From contig NZ_JAYERP010000001.1 of the NCBI RefSeq assembly GCF_034718895.1, forward strand, positions 1,054,001-1,118,000: a stretch of 64,000 bases of DNA. The letters are read 5' to 3'. The DNA is from Paenibacillus phoenicis (GTDB lineage Bacteria > Bacillota > Bacilli > Paenibacillales > Paenibacillaceae). How positions within the stretch are numbered: the first letter of the stretch is position 1; the number at the start of each line of letters is the position of its first letter. The position numbers and the translations under genes were made by a program. The notes below the pieces were generated by a model. The model did not search any database. It saw nothing but the letters and a program-made list of their open reading frames with translations, and was not told the DNA's origin. This document shows, piece after piece, positions 1 through 8,167 of this stretch.

Positions 1-669
1 CTTGACCTGATCCAGGCGCAAAGCGATCCTACGGTAGCGCCATATGCGAAGGAAGGCGAGGTCACGATTCGCATTTCCACCAAAGCGGCAAACGAGCAGG
101 AAGCGGCGGTGAAGCTGGATGCGATGGAACGCGAGATTGCCTCGCGGCTGCCGGAGCATTTGTATGCAAACGTGGATGAACCCATTGAGAAGACGATCCT
201 CGATTTGATGGCTTCGCGCGGCCTTACGTTGAGCGCGGCCGAAAGCTGCACCGGCGGGCTGCTCATGGAGATGTTCACCGCGCTGCCCGGCAGTTCAGCC
301 GTGTTTGCGGGCGGGATTGTCTGCTACTCCAATGAGATGAAGGAGAAGCTGCTCAACGTGCCGCATGACCTGCTGGAAGGCGAAGGCGCGCCCGGCGCGG
401 TCAGCGCGGAAACGGCCAAAGTGCTGGCGGAGCAGGTGCGCCTGACCGTAGGCACCGACTTTGGCCTGGCGATCACCGGCGTGGCCGGCCCCGCCCATTC
501 CGAGCGCAAGCCTGTGGGGCTTGTGTATATCGCGATTGCGCGCGAGGGAGCGGACACCGCCGTCTTCGAGCTGAACCTTAAGGGCAACCGCGAGATCATC
601 CGGCTGCGCGCAGTGAAGTCGCTGTTCTACCAGTTGTGGCGGGTATTGCAGGGGAAACAGGGATTTTAG
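1..669 (+). CDS. cinA: CinA family protein (C-terminal part; start lies outside the window)
   Basis: Reading frame 1 is open from the first base, so the gene is cut at the window start; an internal ATG at 109 is not the true start. The C-terminal part carries the CinA/PncC nicotinamide-nucleotide amidase signature: AAESCTGGL, then PGSS, GGIVCYSN, GAVSAETA and ITGVAGP...KPVG. In the family this domain deamidates NMN, and the N-terminal MoCF-like domain (mostly missing here) has been linked to ADP-ribose hydrolysis and competence. cinA directly upstream of recA is the usual Bacillales order, but here about 1.25 kb separates the two genes instead of the usual short gap. The family assignment is secure; the full length cannot be judged. 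Confidence 0.93.
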   Translation, partial: LDLIQAQSDPTVAPYAKEGEVTIRISTKAANEQEAAVKLDAMEREIASRLPEHLYANVDEPIEKTILDLMASRGLTLSAAESCTGGLLMEMFTALPGSSAVFAGGIVCYSNEMKEKLLNVPHDLLEGEGAPGAVSAETAKVLAEQVRLTVGTDFGLAITGVAGPAHSERKPVGLVYIAIAREGADTAVFELNLKGNREIIRLRAVKSLFYQLWRVLQGKQGF

Positions 670-890
670 TGCTTTAATGCTCTCGGGGGCTCGTGCTCTT
701 GTGGTCATGTGCTCTCGGTCACGTGCTTTCGCTGCTCTGTGTGCAGTGTTCTGTATGTAGTGCTCCATCTGCGTGTTCGGTAGTTTAGTACTTCGTGGCT
801 TCCTTTCGCGCATTATCCCGATCAATCAGGGATGACGGAAGAAGCGCTTCAGCAATCCGGATGGGTGAATGTTCTTTGTTAAGCAGGCCC
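670..890. other. Simple-sequence intergenic DNA after cinA
   Basis: No credible gene is present. About 670-790 is cryptically repetitive, with recurrent GTGCTCT, GTGCTTT and TGTGCT words. Minus-strand frames that cross cinA here have no recognisable protein features. Confidence 0.5.
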
Positions 891-919
891 TTGTGCTTTG
901 GAAGATTATGACATATAAT
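891..919 (+). promoter_or_regulatory. Candidate sigma-A promoter (TTGTGC, 17 nt, TATAAT)
   Basis: A -35-like TTGTGC at 891-896 and a consensus TATAAT at 914-919 are separated by 17 nt. No gene follows directly; a strong intrinsic terminator begins about 12 nt past the -10 box, so any transcript would be very short. Confidence 0.4.
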
Positions 920-930
920 CAAGGTACGGA

Positions 931-975
931 AGAACCGTAGCAAACTGATTTAGTTGTGCTGCGGTTCTTTTTTTG
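931..975 (+). terminator. Intrinsic terminator
   Basis: A long stem (AGAACCG, AGCA and AACT pairing with AGTT, TGCT and CGGTTCT across a short loop) is followed by a run of seven T. It could end the cinA transcript or an RNA from the promoter at 891-919. Confidence 0.75.
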
Positions 976-1027
976 TTGTAAGAGAAACCATGGGGAGGGG
1001 AGAGTGGGAAGTAATTAAGTGAGTATG

Positions 1028-1075
1028 TAAGGAAGTAAATAAGGAAGTAAATAAGGAAGTAAATAAGGAAGTAAC
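1028..1075. repeat. 12-bp tandem repeat (TAAGGAAGTAAA x4)
   Basis: Four adjacent copies of TAAGGAAGTAAA start at 1028, 1040, 1052 and 1064; the last copy ends in C. Degenerate related words (AAGTAAATAAG, CAAGCAAGTAAAT) continue to about 1160. The minus-strand open frame here reads as a monotonous LIYF repeat and is not a gene. Confidence 0.85.
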
Positions 1076-1227
1076 AAGTAAATAAGCTAGTTAGCTGGTT
1101 AGCAGTAGAAAGTAAGTATCTGGTAATCCGGTAAGCAAACAAACAAGCAAGTAAATAGGAAAATAAGAAAGGTCGGGCTGTCGGTAGGCTCGTTTTGGTG
1201 CGTGCGCGTGGTGGGGGCAGAGAATCT

Positions 1228-1402
1228 GTTCGAAAAATCATATATAATAGTGCTCCGTAAGAGCAAATTTACGTGATATGTATGAAAAATCGAATATAAT
1301 CCAGCACTATTGAGTCGATACGAGCAAATATATATGAAAAATCGAACATAATCCGCGATTCCAGTTCATTTCGACGAATTATATATGAAATTTCATACAT
1401 AT
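1228..1402. repeat. Palindromic repeat array A: four ~20-bp units at 52/52/51 bp
   Basis: Four related units of the form TATGAAAAATCGAATATA occur with their GAAAAATC or GAAATTTC cores starting at 1232, 1284, 1336 and 1387. The last unit is a near-perfect palindrome (TATGAAATTTCATA). The sequences between the units differ from one another; the first contains a small dyad, GCTC-N5-GAGC, at 1252-1264. The same motif and the same spacing recur at 57495-57670. Three units also contain TATAAT or CATAAT, so tandem -10-like elements are an alternative reading. Confidence 0.8.
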
Positions 1403-1545
1403 CAAGTTGTAGCGCAGCATGTGACCCCCAAGTAACGAACCTATGCAAACGCACTATGTAGCGCATGTACCGCACTAAAGCACTATGAAACGCACTATGT
1501 AACGCATTTATGCAACATATCATGTAACGCACCATGTACCGCGCC
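1403..1545. repeat. Degenerate short repeats (GCACTATG / ATGTAACGCA words)
   Basis: The stretch is built from recurring, imperfect words: CGCACTATGTA, GCACTATGAAACGCA, ATGTAACGCA and ATGTACCGC. They are too diverged to define a fixed period. No gene is supported. Confidence 0.55.
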
Positions 1546-1779
1546 ACCACCCTGGTAGCACATTTCCAAAAGTACCCGCATCTAGGAGCAGGAGAGGTCT
1601 GTCAAGTAACAAACTCAGCGATTCACCGCACAATAGAGCATCTAAGAAGCGCCTCAGTCACACCAACGTTTGTCCAGTTTACGGATTCCCAAGGGCAGCA
1701 GGCCTTTGGGGGCCCTCCCTTACGGCAAAAGAGGGATAGGGAGAGGAGAGTCAGCGGTTTGGGAGGTGGAGAAATTTTA
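1546..1779. other. Intergenic DNA upstream of the recA control region
   Basis: Short open frames on both strands have no ribosome site and no recognisable protein. Nothing else was identified before the LexA box at 1780. Confidence 0.4.
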
Positions 1780-1793
1780 CGAATGTATGTTCG
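1780..1793 (+). promoter_or_regulatory. LexA (DinR) SOS box upstream of recA
   Basis: CGAATGTATGTTCG matches the Gram-positive LexA consensus CGAAC-N4-GTTCG with a single mismatch. It lies ten bases upstream of the -35 box of the recA promoter, a typical position for SOS repression. Confidence 0.85.
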
Positions 1794-1802
1794 AAAAAAC
1801 GC

Positions 1803-1831
1803 TTGGCAAACATTCCAAAACAAGGTACAAT
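1803..1831 (+). promoter_or_regulatory. recA promoter (sigma-A)
   Basis: TTGGCA (1803-1808) and TACAAT (1826-1831) are separated by 17 nt. The predicted start of transcription leaves a leader of about 90 nt before the recA TTG codon. Confidence 0.8.
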
Positions 1832-1926
1832 GATATACGAAAGAAGTTACGAGAGGTCCGAAGTATACTGAATTCAGTAACTTTAAGTATTCAATGATTT
1901 ATATAACATTTAAGGATGTGAGCTGA

Positions 1927-2988
1927 TTGTCAGATCGTAAAGCAGCGCTGGAGATGGCGCTTCGCCAAATAGAAAAGCAATTCGGTAAAGGTTCGATTAT
2001 GAAGCTTGGAGAATCGACGCATATGCAGGTCGAGATCGTTCCAAGTGGATCGATCGCTCTGGATATCGCCCTTGGTACAGGTGGACTTCCACGCGGACGG
2101 ATTATTGAAGTATACGGGCCGGAGTCTTCCGGTAAAACGACGGTAGCGCTGCACGCGATCGCTGAAGTTCAGAAGATCGGTGGACAAGCTGCCTTCATCG
2201 ACGCCGAGCATGCGCTGGATCCTTCCTATGCCAGCAAGCTGGGTGTCAACATCGACGAACTCCTGCTGTCCCAACCGGATACGGGGGAACAAGCATTGGA
2301 GATCGCTGAAGCACTCGTGCGCAGCGGCGCAGTGGACATTATCGTCATCGACTCCGTTGCGGCATTGGTACCTAAAGCGGAGATCGAAGGCGAAATGGGG
2401 GACTCGCACGTCGGCTTGCAGGCCCGCTTGATGTCTCAAGCGCTGCGGAAGCTGTCGGGGGCAATCAGCAAGTCGAAGACGATTGCGATCTTCATCAACC
2501 AGCTGCGTGAGAAAGTCGGCGTCATGTTCGGGAACCCAGAGACGACGCCGGGGGGCCGCGCGCTGAAATTCTATTCGACGATTCGTTTGGATGTACGCCG
2601 CGTTGAGACGATCAAGATGGGCAACGACATGGTCGGGAACCGGACGCGGATCAAGGTTGTGAAGAACAAGGTTGCGCCTCCTTTCAAACAGGCCGAAATC
2701 GACATTATGTACGGAGAAGGCATTTCCAAGGAAGGCAGCATTATCGATCTCGGGACGGAACTGGATATCGTGGATAAGAGCGGCGCCTGGTATTCGTATG
2801 CCGGCGAACGTTTGGGACAAGGCCGCGAGAACGCGAAGCAGTTCTTGAAGGAACATCCGGAGATTGCAAATGCAATTGAGCAGAAGATCCGCGAATCCAG
2901 CAATCTGACGACGTCAGTAGCTTCGGCTTCCGCCAGCGAGCTGGAAGCGGAGTTTGCAGAAGAGCAAGCGCTGTTCGCAGATGAATAA
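1927..2988 (+). CDS. recA: Recombinase RecA
   Basis: A 353-residue DNA recombinase that coats single-stranded DNA, drives homologous strand exchange and triggers LexA self-cleavage in the SOS response. The Walker A motif GPESSGKT is at residues 64-71; [10 protein letters not shown], the [15 protein letters not shown] segment and the [20 protein letters not shown] loop are all present and typical. The acidic C-terminal tail ([16 protein letters not shown]) is intact. The start is a TTG codon preceded by AAGGATGTG. An SOS box and a sigma-A promoter lie upstream, and a terminator follows, so recA is probably monocistronic. Orthology is beyond reasonable doubt. Confidence 0.99.
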   Translation: MSDRKAALEMALRQIEKQFGKGSIMKLGESTHMQVEIVPSGSIALDIALGTGGLPRGRIIEVYGPESSGKTTVALHAIAEVQKIGGQAAFIDAEHALDPSYASKLGVNIDELLLSQPDTGEQALEIAEALVRSGAVDIIVIDSVAALVPKAEIEGEMGDSHVGLQARLMSQALRKLSGAISKSKTIAIFINQLREKVGVMFGNPETTPGGRALKFYSTIRLDVRRVETIKMGNDMVGNRTRIKVVKNKVAPPFKQAEIDIMYGEGISKEGSIIDLGTELDIVDKSGAWYSYAGERLGQGRENAKQFLKEHPEIANAIEQKIRESSNLTTSVASASASELEAEFAEEQALFADE

Positions 2989-3009
2989 GCTTGTTAAGCC
3001 GTAACTATC

Positions 3010-3051
3010 AAGCGCTCTGACCGCGGCAATATGCCGGGTCAGGGCGCTTTT
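3010..3051 (+). terminator. recA intrinsic terminator
   Basis: The stem AGCGCTCTGACC pairs with GGTCAGGGCGCT and is followed by a short T run. Confidence 0.85.
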
Positions 3052-3106
3052 GCAGTACTTAAGGAAGCGGATGGATCGCCTAGGGCATAGACAGGAGGGA
3101 TAGGAC

Positions 3107-3967
3107 GTGAGTACGTGGGGACAATCGCGCAGGAAGGCTGCGGGAAGAAGAGATGGAGCTAACTCTGGCGAACGGAGAGAGGACGATATCGTAGATATCT
3201 CCGACGAGGCGTTCTGGGAGCCGCGGCCGCGGGATACCGGCTGGGATTCGAACCGAGAGGAGACGGAAGGCGAAATCCCTGCCGGATTGGACGCTTTCCC
3301 TAAGGACACAGAGCTTGCGATCACGTCCGTGTTGATGCTAAAGCGGCCGAAGCATCGTTATCGGATCTCTTTTGGGGCATATACGCTGGAGGTTCACGAG
3401 GACGTGATGATCAAATACCGCATGATTAAAGGTGCGGTATTTACGAAAGCAGAGCTGGAGGAAATCGTAGCAGCAGATGAGCGTCAGCAAGGGTATGCCG
3501 ACGCGTTGAAGTATTTAAGCTTAAAACCGCGGACAACCTATGAAATTGCACAACGTCTGGGAGAGAAAGGCTGGGCCGAGGAGACGATTCAGGATGTGCT
3601 TGCCCGGTTGCAGTCGGAAGGTTACGTCAATGACGCCGCATACGCTCAGGAATGGGCTTCTCAACGCGTGAAGCTGCGCGGAAAAGGGAAGCTGTGGGTC
3701 AAGCATGAATTGCGCCAGAAGGGGATTTCCAAGGCGTATATCGAGGAGGCGCTTGGCGAGGTCAGCGAAGAGGACGAGTTTGAGAGCGCCCTGCAGCTGG
3801 GCATGAAGAAGTGGCGATCAACCACAGGTGAAATGCTTGACCGAAAACGCAAAACCGGGGCGTTCCTGCAGCGCCGTGGTTTTAGTGGAAGCGTTGTGTC
3901 CCGGGTCATGCGCGAACTCGGAAACCGTGAAGAAATGCATGGAATGGATGAATGGGACGAAGAATAA
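3107..3967 (+). CDS. recX: Regulatory protein RecX
   Basis: RecX binds RecA filaments and limits or modulates recombinase activity. This 286-residue protein has the family core of tandem three-helix repeats (ADALKYLSLKPRTTYEIAQRL, then LQSEGYVNDAAYAQEWASQRV, and LRQKGISKAYIEEAL). It also has a long, acidic and arginine-rich N-terminal extension of roughly 75 residues that looks disordered. The start is GTG, eight bases after GACAGGAGGG. It lies directly downstream of recA in the same direction, but a terminator separates them, so co-expression may depend on read-through. The fold and synteny support the call. Confidence 0.93.
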   Translation: MSTWGQSRRKAAGRRDGANSGERREDDIVDISDEAFWEPRPRDTGWDSNREETEGEIPAGLDAFPKDTELAITSVLMLKRPKHRYRISFGAYTLEVHEDVMIKYRMIKGAVFTKAELEEIVAADERQQGYADALKYLSLKPRTTYEIAQRLGEKGWAEETIQDVLARLQSEGYVNDAAYAQEWASQRVKLRGKGKLWVKHELRQKGISKAYIEEALGEVSEEDEFESALQLGMKKWRSTTGEMLDRKRKTGAFLQRRGFSGSVVSRVMRELGNREEMHGMDEWDEE

Positions 3968-3994
3968 CAGGGCGAGTGAACTCCTGTCATTTGC

Positions 3995-4024
3995 TTGACA
4001 ATATCTTTTCACAAATAATAAAAT
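3995..4024 (+). promoter_or_regulatory. Sigma-A promoter for rny
   Basis: Consensus TTGACA (3995-4000) and TAAAAT (4019-4024) are separated by 18 nt. They predict a leader of about 250 nt before rny. Confidence 0.75.
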
Positions 4025-4286
4025 GAATTTGAGTCCATACCTTGAGGGCCCTTTTTTTCCTTCCAAAATTATGGCTCTGAGGGTATAGGATTTATGTTCT
4101 CCAATCAGGCAAAGTGCGTCCGCTAGGCTACTGCGGAAGAGTCATGCTTTTGCAGCATGAAGTGCTGAGCTGAAAGGGCAAGTCATGAATTCTTTGTATG
4201 GAATGATGAACCTAAGAAACGAAAAGTAACTACAACTGCAAACATCCCAAGGAATGCCTTGGAGGAAACAACGGGGAGGTGAACAG
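4025..4286 (+). other. Long structured 5' leader of rny
   Basis: No gene is present. The leader can form several hairpins: CATGCT-TTTGC-AGCATG at 4143-4159, CCAAGG-AATG-CCTTGG at 4247-4262 just before the ribosome site, and a longer imperfect pairing of ATACC...GGGCC with GGCTC...GGTAT around 4038-4088. No known riboswitch class was recognised. Autoregulation of rny through its leader is a possibility, not shown. Confidence 0.4.
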
Positions 4287-5828
4287 ATGCACACAGTAAT
4301 CTGGATCGTTCTCGTTGCAGCCGCTTTATTCTTTGGGTTCGTGATCGGGTATTTTATTCGCAAGTCTCTTGCCGAAGCTAAAATTTCCAGTGCAGAGCAC
4401 GCGGCCAGCCAAATCCTGGAGAATGCTAGGAAGGACGCGGAAGCACTGAAAAAGGAAATGGTTCTGGAAGCTAAGGACGAAGTCCATAAGCTGAGAGCCG
4501 AAGCTGATAAAGACATTCGTGAACGTCGGAATGAAATACAACGACAAGAAAGACGATTGTTGCAAAAAGAAGAGTCGCTGGATAAAAAATTAGAATCGCT
4601 TGAACGTAAAGAAGAGCAAGTGGTCAGCAAAGAGAAACGGATCGAAGAAACCCAGCAACAAATCGACTTGATCTATAAGAGTCAGGTTCAGGAACTCGAA
4701 CGGATTTCCAACCTTACCATGGAAGATGCCCGTACGATCATTTTGAACAACGTGGAGCAGGAAGTTCGCCATGAAACGGCGCAGATGATAAAAGATATTG
4801 AACAGCAAGCGAAGGAAGAAGCGGATAAGAGATCCCGCGAGATCATTACGCTGGCCATTCAACGCTGCGCAGCTGATCATGTAGCGGAAACAACGGTTTC
4901 CGTCGTAACACTGCCAAACGAAGAAATGAAAGGACGGATTATCGGCCGGGAAGGCCGGAATATTCGTGCACTCGAAACGTTGACCGGGATCGATCTCATT
5001 ATCGACGATACGCCGGAAGCGGTGATCCTGTCGGGCTTTGACCCGATTCGCCGCGAAATCGCCCGGACCGCCTTGGAGAAATTGGTGGCAGACGGACGGA
5101 TTCATCCGGCCCGGATCGAAGAGATGGTCGAGAAATCCCGGAGAGAAGTGGACGAACGGATTCGCGAATATGGCGAGCAGGCTACGTTCGAGGTGGGCGT
5201 ACATGCTTTGCACCCGGATTTGATCAAGATCTTGGGACGTCTCAAGTTCCGGACAAGCTACGGCCAAAACGTCCTGAAACACTCGATGGAAGTCGCTTAT
5301 CTGGCCGGATTAATGGCTGGAGAGCTGGGCGAAGACATCACTCTTGCCAAACGGGCAGGTTTGCTGCACGATATCGGCAAAGCGCTTGATCATGAAGTGG
5401 AAGGATCTCATGTCGAAATCGGCGTGGAATTGGCTAAGAAGTATAAAGAACATCCGGTGGTTATCAACAGCATTGCCTCTCACCACGGCGATTGCGAAGC
5501 CACCTCAGTCATTGCCATGTTGGTTGGCGCAGCCGATGCATTGTCGGCAGCAAGACCGGGGGCGCGCCGGGAAACGCTCGAAACCTACATTCGTCGGTTG
5601 GAGAAGCTTGAGGAAATTTCCGAATCGTTTGAAGGCGTCGAGAAATCGTTTGCCATTCAGGCGGGCCGCGAGGTTCGCGTGATGGTGCAGCCGGATAAGA
5701 TTGACGACGCGGAAGCATTCCGCTTGGCGCGTGACATTACGAAGACGATTGAAAATGAACTGGATTATCCAGGTCATATCAAAGTAACCGTAATCCGCGA
5801 GACGCGGGCGGTTGAATACGCCAAGTAA
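4287..5828 (+). CDS. rny: Ribonuclease Y
   Basis: A membrane-anchored endoribonuclease that initiates mRNA decay in Firmicutes. The protein has one N-terminal transmembrane helix (about residues 4-23, [18 protein letters not shown]), a long charged coiled coil (about 30-190), a KH RNA-binding domain ([17 protein letters not shown] near residue 217) and an HD domain with the catalytic His-Asp pair in [14 protein letters not shown] (about residue 359). The ATG at 4287 was chosen because GGGGAGGTGAACAG sits at proper spacing and gives the usual 513-residue length; an upstream ATG at 4254 would put charged residues ahead of the membrane helix. The Bacillales order rny-ymdB-spoVS is kept. Confidence 0.97.
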   Translation: MHTVIWIVLVAAALFFGFVIGYFIRKSLAEAKISSAEHAASQILENARKDAEALKKEMVLEAKDEVHKLRAEADKDIRERRNEIQRQERRLLQKEESLDKKLESLERKEEQVVSKEKRIEETQQQIDLIYKSQVQELERISNLTMEDARTIILNNVEQEVRHETAQMIKDIEQQAKEEADKRSREIITLAIQRCAADHVAETTVSVVTLPNEEMKGRIIGREGRNIRALETLTGIDLIIDDTPEAVILSGFDPIRREIARTALEKLVADGRIHPARIEEMVEKSRREVDERIREYGEQATFEVGVHALHPDLIKILGRLKFRTSYGQNVLKHSMEVAYLAGLMAGELGEDITLAKRAGLLHDIGKALDHEVEGSHVEIGVELAKKYKEHPVVINSIASHHGDCEATSVIAMLVGAADALSAARPGARRETLETYIRRLEKLEEISESFEGVEKSFAIQAGREVRVMVQPDKIDDAEAFRLARDITKTIENELDYPGHIKVTVIRETRAVEYAK

Positions 5829-5837
5829 AGGTTATGC

Positions 5838-5868
5838 TGAAAAGTGGCCCCTCGCGGGCCGCTTTTTC
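5838..5868 (+). terminator. rny intrinsic terminator
   Basis: AAGTGGCCC pairs with GGGCCGCTT across CTCGC, followed by a T run. Confidence 0.85.
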
Positions 5869-5916
5869 ATTACTTGGATAAGCCTTGAGCTCACATGCTG
5901 CAAGGGGTAGTAGTCA

Positions 5917-5934
5917 GAGGAGGGAACCAGCATT
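5917..5934 (+). promoter_or_regulatory. Ribosome site and ATT start codon of ymdB
   Basis: GAGGAGGG is followed seven bases later by ATT at 5932-5934. The frame has a TAG at 5911-5913 and no ATG, GTG or TTG between that stop and ATT, so the rare codon ATT is the best initiator. Confidence 0.8.
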
Positions 5935-6726
5935 AAAGTTCTGTTTATCGGAGATATCGTTGGAAATACGGGGCGCAAAGCGCTGAAGGCCACGCTGCCT
6001 CATTTGAAATCTAAATACAACCCGCATATCATCATCGCTAACGGGGAAAACGCTGCGGCAGGCCGGGGCATTAACGCCAACATCGCCAAAGAGTTTTTCG
6101 ATCAGGGCATTCACGGTTTAACGATGGGGAATCACACGTGGGACAATAAAGAAATCTTCGACTTCATCGATCAGGAGCCGCGAATGGTCCGGCCGGCCAA
6201 CTACCCGCCAGGTACGCCAGGATTAGGTTACACCGTGATTAAAGCCAATGGGAAGGAGCTGGCCGTGGTCAATTTGATGGGCCGCACCTTTTTGCCGCCG
6301 CTCGACGACCCGTTTCGGGTTGCGGATGAGATCATCGGTCAACTGTCCAAGAAGCACAAGTGTATCCTGGTCGACTTCCATGCCGAGGCCACTTCGGAAA
6401 AAATCGCCATGGGCTGGTATCTAGACGGCCGTGCCTCGATCGTAGTGGGGACGCACACCCATGTGCAAAGCAATGACGACACGATCCTGCCGCAGGGGAC
6501 GGCCTACTTGACCGATGCCGGTATGGTCGGCTCGCGTGAAGGCATCCTAGGCATGGAACGGACGGCGGTGCTGCGCAAGTTCACCACACAGCTTCCTGTC
6601 CGGTTCCAAGTCTGCGAAGGGAAGTGGCATTTCCACGCGGTGATAGTCGATGTGGATGAATCCACGGGCAAAGCTCAGAAGATTCAAAAAATCCGTTTAC
6701 TGGAAGACGAATGGATTATGGATTAG
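5932..6726 (+). CDS. ymdB: Metallophosphoesterase YmdB (TIGR00282), cyclic-nucleotide phosphodiesterase
   Basis: A 264-residue binuclear-metal phosphoesterase; the Bacillus subtilis protein hydrolyses cAMP-like cyclic nucleotides and affects biofilm, motility and late adaptive gene expression. Initiation at the ATT codon gives MKVLFIGDIVG and places the predicted metal ligands at Asp8, Glu39, Asn40, Asn67, His68, His150, His175 and His177, the same numbering as the family. Starting at the first ATG (6004) would remove Asp8 and break the enzyme. The gene follows rny after a terminator and precedes spoVS, as in other Bacillales. The unusual start codon may keep expression low. Confidence 0.93.
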   Translation: MKVLFIGDIVGNTGRKALKATLPHLKSKYNPHIIIANGENAAAGRGINANIAKEFFDQGIHGLTMGNHTWDNKEIFDFIDQEPRMVRPANYPPGTPGLGYTVIKANGKELAVVNLMGRTFLPPLDDPFRVADEIIGQLSKKHKCILVDFHAEATSEKIAMGWYLDGRASIVVGTHTHVQSNDDTILPQGTAYLTDAGMVGSREGILGMERTAVLRKFTTQLPVRFQVCEGKWHFHAVIVDVDESTGKAQKIQKIRLLEDEWIMD

Positions 6727-6785
6727 TTAATCGCCAAGAAGTCCGATAAATCAAGGCCTCTCGAAACTTTCTCTTCGGGGAAAAA

Positions 6786-6814
6786 GAAGGAATATCCCAA
6801 ATTCTCACGAATAT
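6786..6814 (+). promoter_or_regulatory. Candidate sigma-H promoter of spoVS
   Basis: GAAGGAATA (-35-like, consensus RnAGGAwWW) and CACGAATAT (-10-like, RnnGAATww, one mismatch) are 11 nt apart. spoVS in B. subtilis is sigma-H dependent, which supports the reading. Confidence 0.6.
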
Positions 6815-6861
6815 CTTCTAAGTAGTGGAATCCAACGAATATTCCCAGGGAGGTACTAACC

Positions 6862-7122
6862 ATGGAAGTATTAAAGGTTTCAGCAAAATCCAACCCCAAC
6901 TCCGTTGCCGGTGCGTTGGCTGGCGTCCTTAGAGAACGTGGCGCTGCTGAACTTCAGGCCATTGGGGCGGGTGCTCTTAACCAAGCCATCAAAGCCGTTG
7001 CGATCGCCCGGGGATTCGTCGCGCCAAGCGGCGTGGACTTGATTTGCATTCCTGCTTTTACCGACATCGTCATCGATGGTGAGGATCGGACCGCGATTAA
7101 ACTGATCGTAGAACCGAGATAA
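6862..7122 (+). CDS. spoVS: Stage V sporulation protein S
   Basis: An 86-residue Alba-fold-related protein needed for late sporulation steps and affecting septum formation in Bacillus. The sequence (MEVLKVSAKSNPNSVAGALAG ... IPAFTDIVIDGEDRTAIKLIVEPR) has the family's exact length and signature. The ATG follows CAGGGAGGT at normal spacing. It is preceded by a sigma-H-like promoter and followed by a strong terminator, so it is probably a single-gene unit expressed at the onset of sporulation. Confidence 0.98.
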   Translation: MEVLKVSAKSNPNSVAGALAGVLRERGAAELQAIGAGALNQAIKAVAIARGFVAPSGVDLICIPAFTDIVIDGEDRTAIKLIVEPR

Positions 7123-7139
7123 GTTTTGGATAGAATGAC

Positions 7140-7172
7140 GCCTGTTTACGTTCCGTAGACAGGCTTTTTTGT
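7140..7172 (+). terminator. spoVS intrinsic terminator
   Basis: GCCTGTTTACG pairs with CGTAGACAGGC across a TTC loop, followed by T6. Confidence 0.9.
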
Positions 7173-7213
7173 TTTTTTTGAGCTAAAATAATGGTAACCG
7201 AGGAGGAAAAATC

Positions 7214-8167
7214 ATGAGCCTGCCGATTATCGATTTTCATTGTGATGTGTTAAGCAAATTGCAGTTGGACCCGAAGCTGGACTTTGCCCGTGACCGCCGG
7301 TTGGACGTCAATCTTCGCCGATTGGAGGAAGGCGGGGTGAAGCTGCAAACGTTCGCCATATTTCTGTCCAACGAGTTGGGGCCAGCGAAAATGGAACATA
7401 TCCTCGGACAAATCGATTTGTTTCGGGAACGGGTTCTCCCGCTAGGCGTGCTCCCTGTGCAGTCTGTCGAGGATTTACATACCCTGGAGCAAGGAGAGGT
7501 CATCGGAGGGCTGTTATCGCTGGAAGGAGCGGACGGGCTTGAGGGGAACCTGCAGTATGTCCGTGTTTGTTATGAGAAAGGCGTGCGGTTACTCGGGTTA
7601 ACCTGGAATTATGCCAACTGGGCCGCTGACGGGGTCATGGAGCCGCGAAACGGCGGATTTACCCCGGCTGGGTTGGAGCTGGTCAAGTTATGCCATGAGC
7701 TCGGCATCATTTTGGATGTCTCACATTTGTCGATCAAAGGATTTTGGGAGCTGCAGGAGCTCGCGGAGGCTGCCGGCAAGCCGTTTATCGCCTCCCATTC
7801 CAACGCCTATCAGATCTGCCCGCATGCACGGAACCTTCGTGACGACCAGATCCAGGCGATCGTTAAGTTAGGCGGGCGAATTGGAGTGACCTTTGTGCCT
7901 TGGTTCGTCAAAGAGGGGAAAAATGCATCCAGCAAAGATTTGCTGCCGCATATCGAGCGGATATGTTCATTGGGTGGAGCGAAGAACCTGATGTTCGGAT
8001 CCGACTTCGACGGGATCGACACCCATTTGACCGATTTCCGGCATGCGGGACATTACACAAATTGGCAGGAAACTTTGCTGAAGTACTACCCGGAAGAGCT
8101 TGTTCGCGGATGGTTGTACGACAATGCAGCCGCATTCCTGCGGGCTTGGTTGCCTTCCCACAAGTAA
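7214..8167 (+). CDS. Membrane dipeptidase family (peptidase M19) metalloenzyme
   Basis: A 317-residue TIM-barrel metallopeptidase of the renal dipeptidase family, which hydrolyses dipeptides including D-amino-acid-containing ones. Family metal-site residues are visible: His9 and Asp11 in DFHCD, Glu in LSLEGAD, His in LDVSHLS and IASHSN, and Asp in MFGSDFDG. There is no signal peptide, so the enzyme is probably cytosolic. The ATG follows GAGGAGGAAAAATC. It lies between spoVS and korA; no operon partner is evident. The substrate is unknown; dipeptide recycling during sporulation or germination is only a guess from context. Confidence 0.9.
   Translation: MSLPIIDFHCDVLSKLQLDPKLDFARDRRLDVNLRRLEEGGVKLQTFAIFLSNELGPAKMEHILGQIDLFRERVLPLGVLPVQSVEDLHTLEQGEVIGGLLSLEGADGLEGNLQYVRVCYEKGVRLLGLTWNYANWAADGVMEPRNGGFTPAGLELVKLCHELGIILDVSHLSIKGFWELQELAEAAGKPFIASHSNAYQICPHARNLRDDQIQAIVKLGGRIGVTFVPWFVKEGKNASSKDLLPHIERICSLGGAKNLMFGSDFDGIDTHLTDFRHAGHYTNWQETLLKYYPEELVRGWLYDNAAAFLRAWLPSHK

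Noticed and set aside
906..1241. Minus-strand frame of 111 codons
   Set aside because: It translates the 12-bp tandem repeat into LIYF repeats, has no ribosome site and no domain.
1228..1402. Possible CRISPR array
   Set aside because: The units are degenerate ~20-bp palindromes, only four in number, and no cas gene is near. Spacing is regular but repeats are not identical.
1534..1897. Short plus-strand frames upstream of recA
   Set aside because: They overlap the LexA box and the recA promoter and have no ribosome site.
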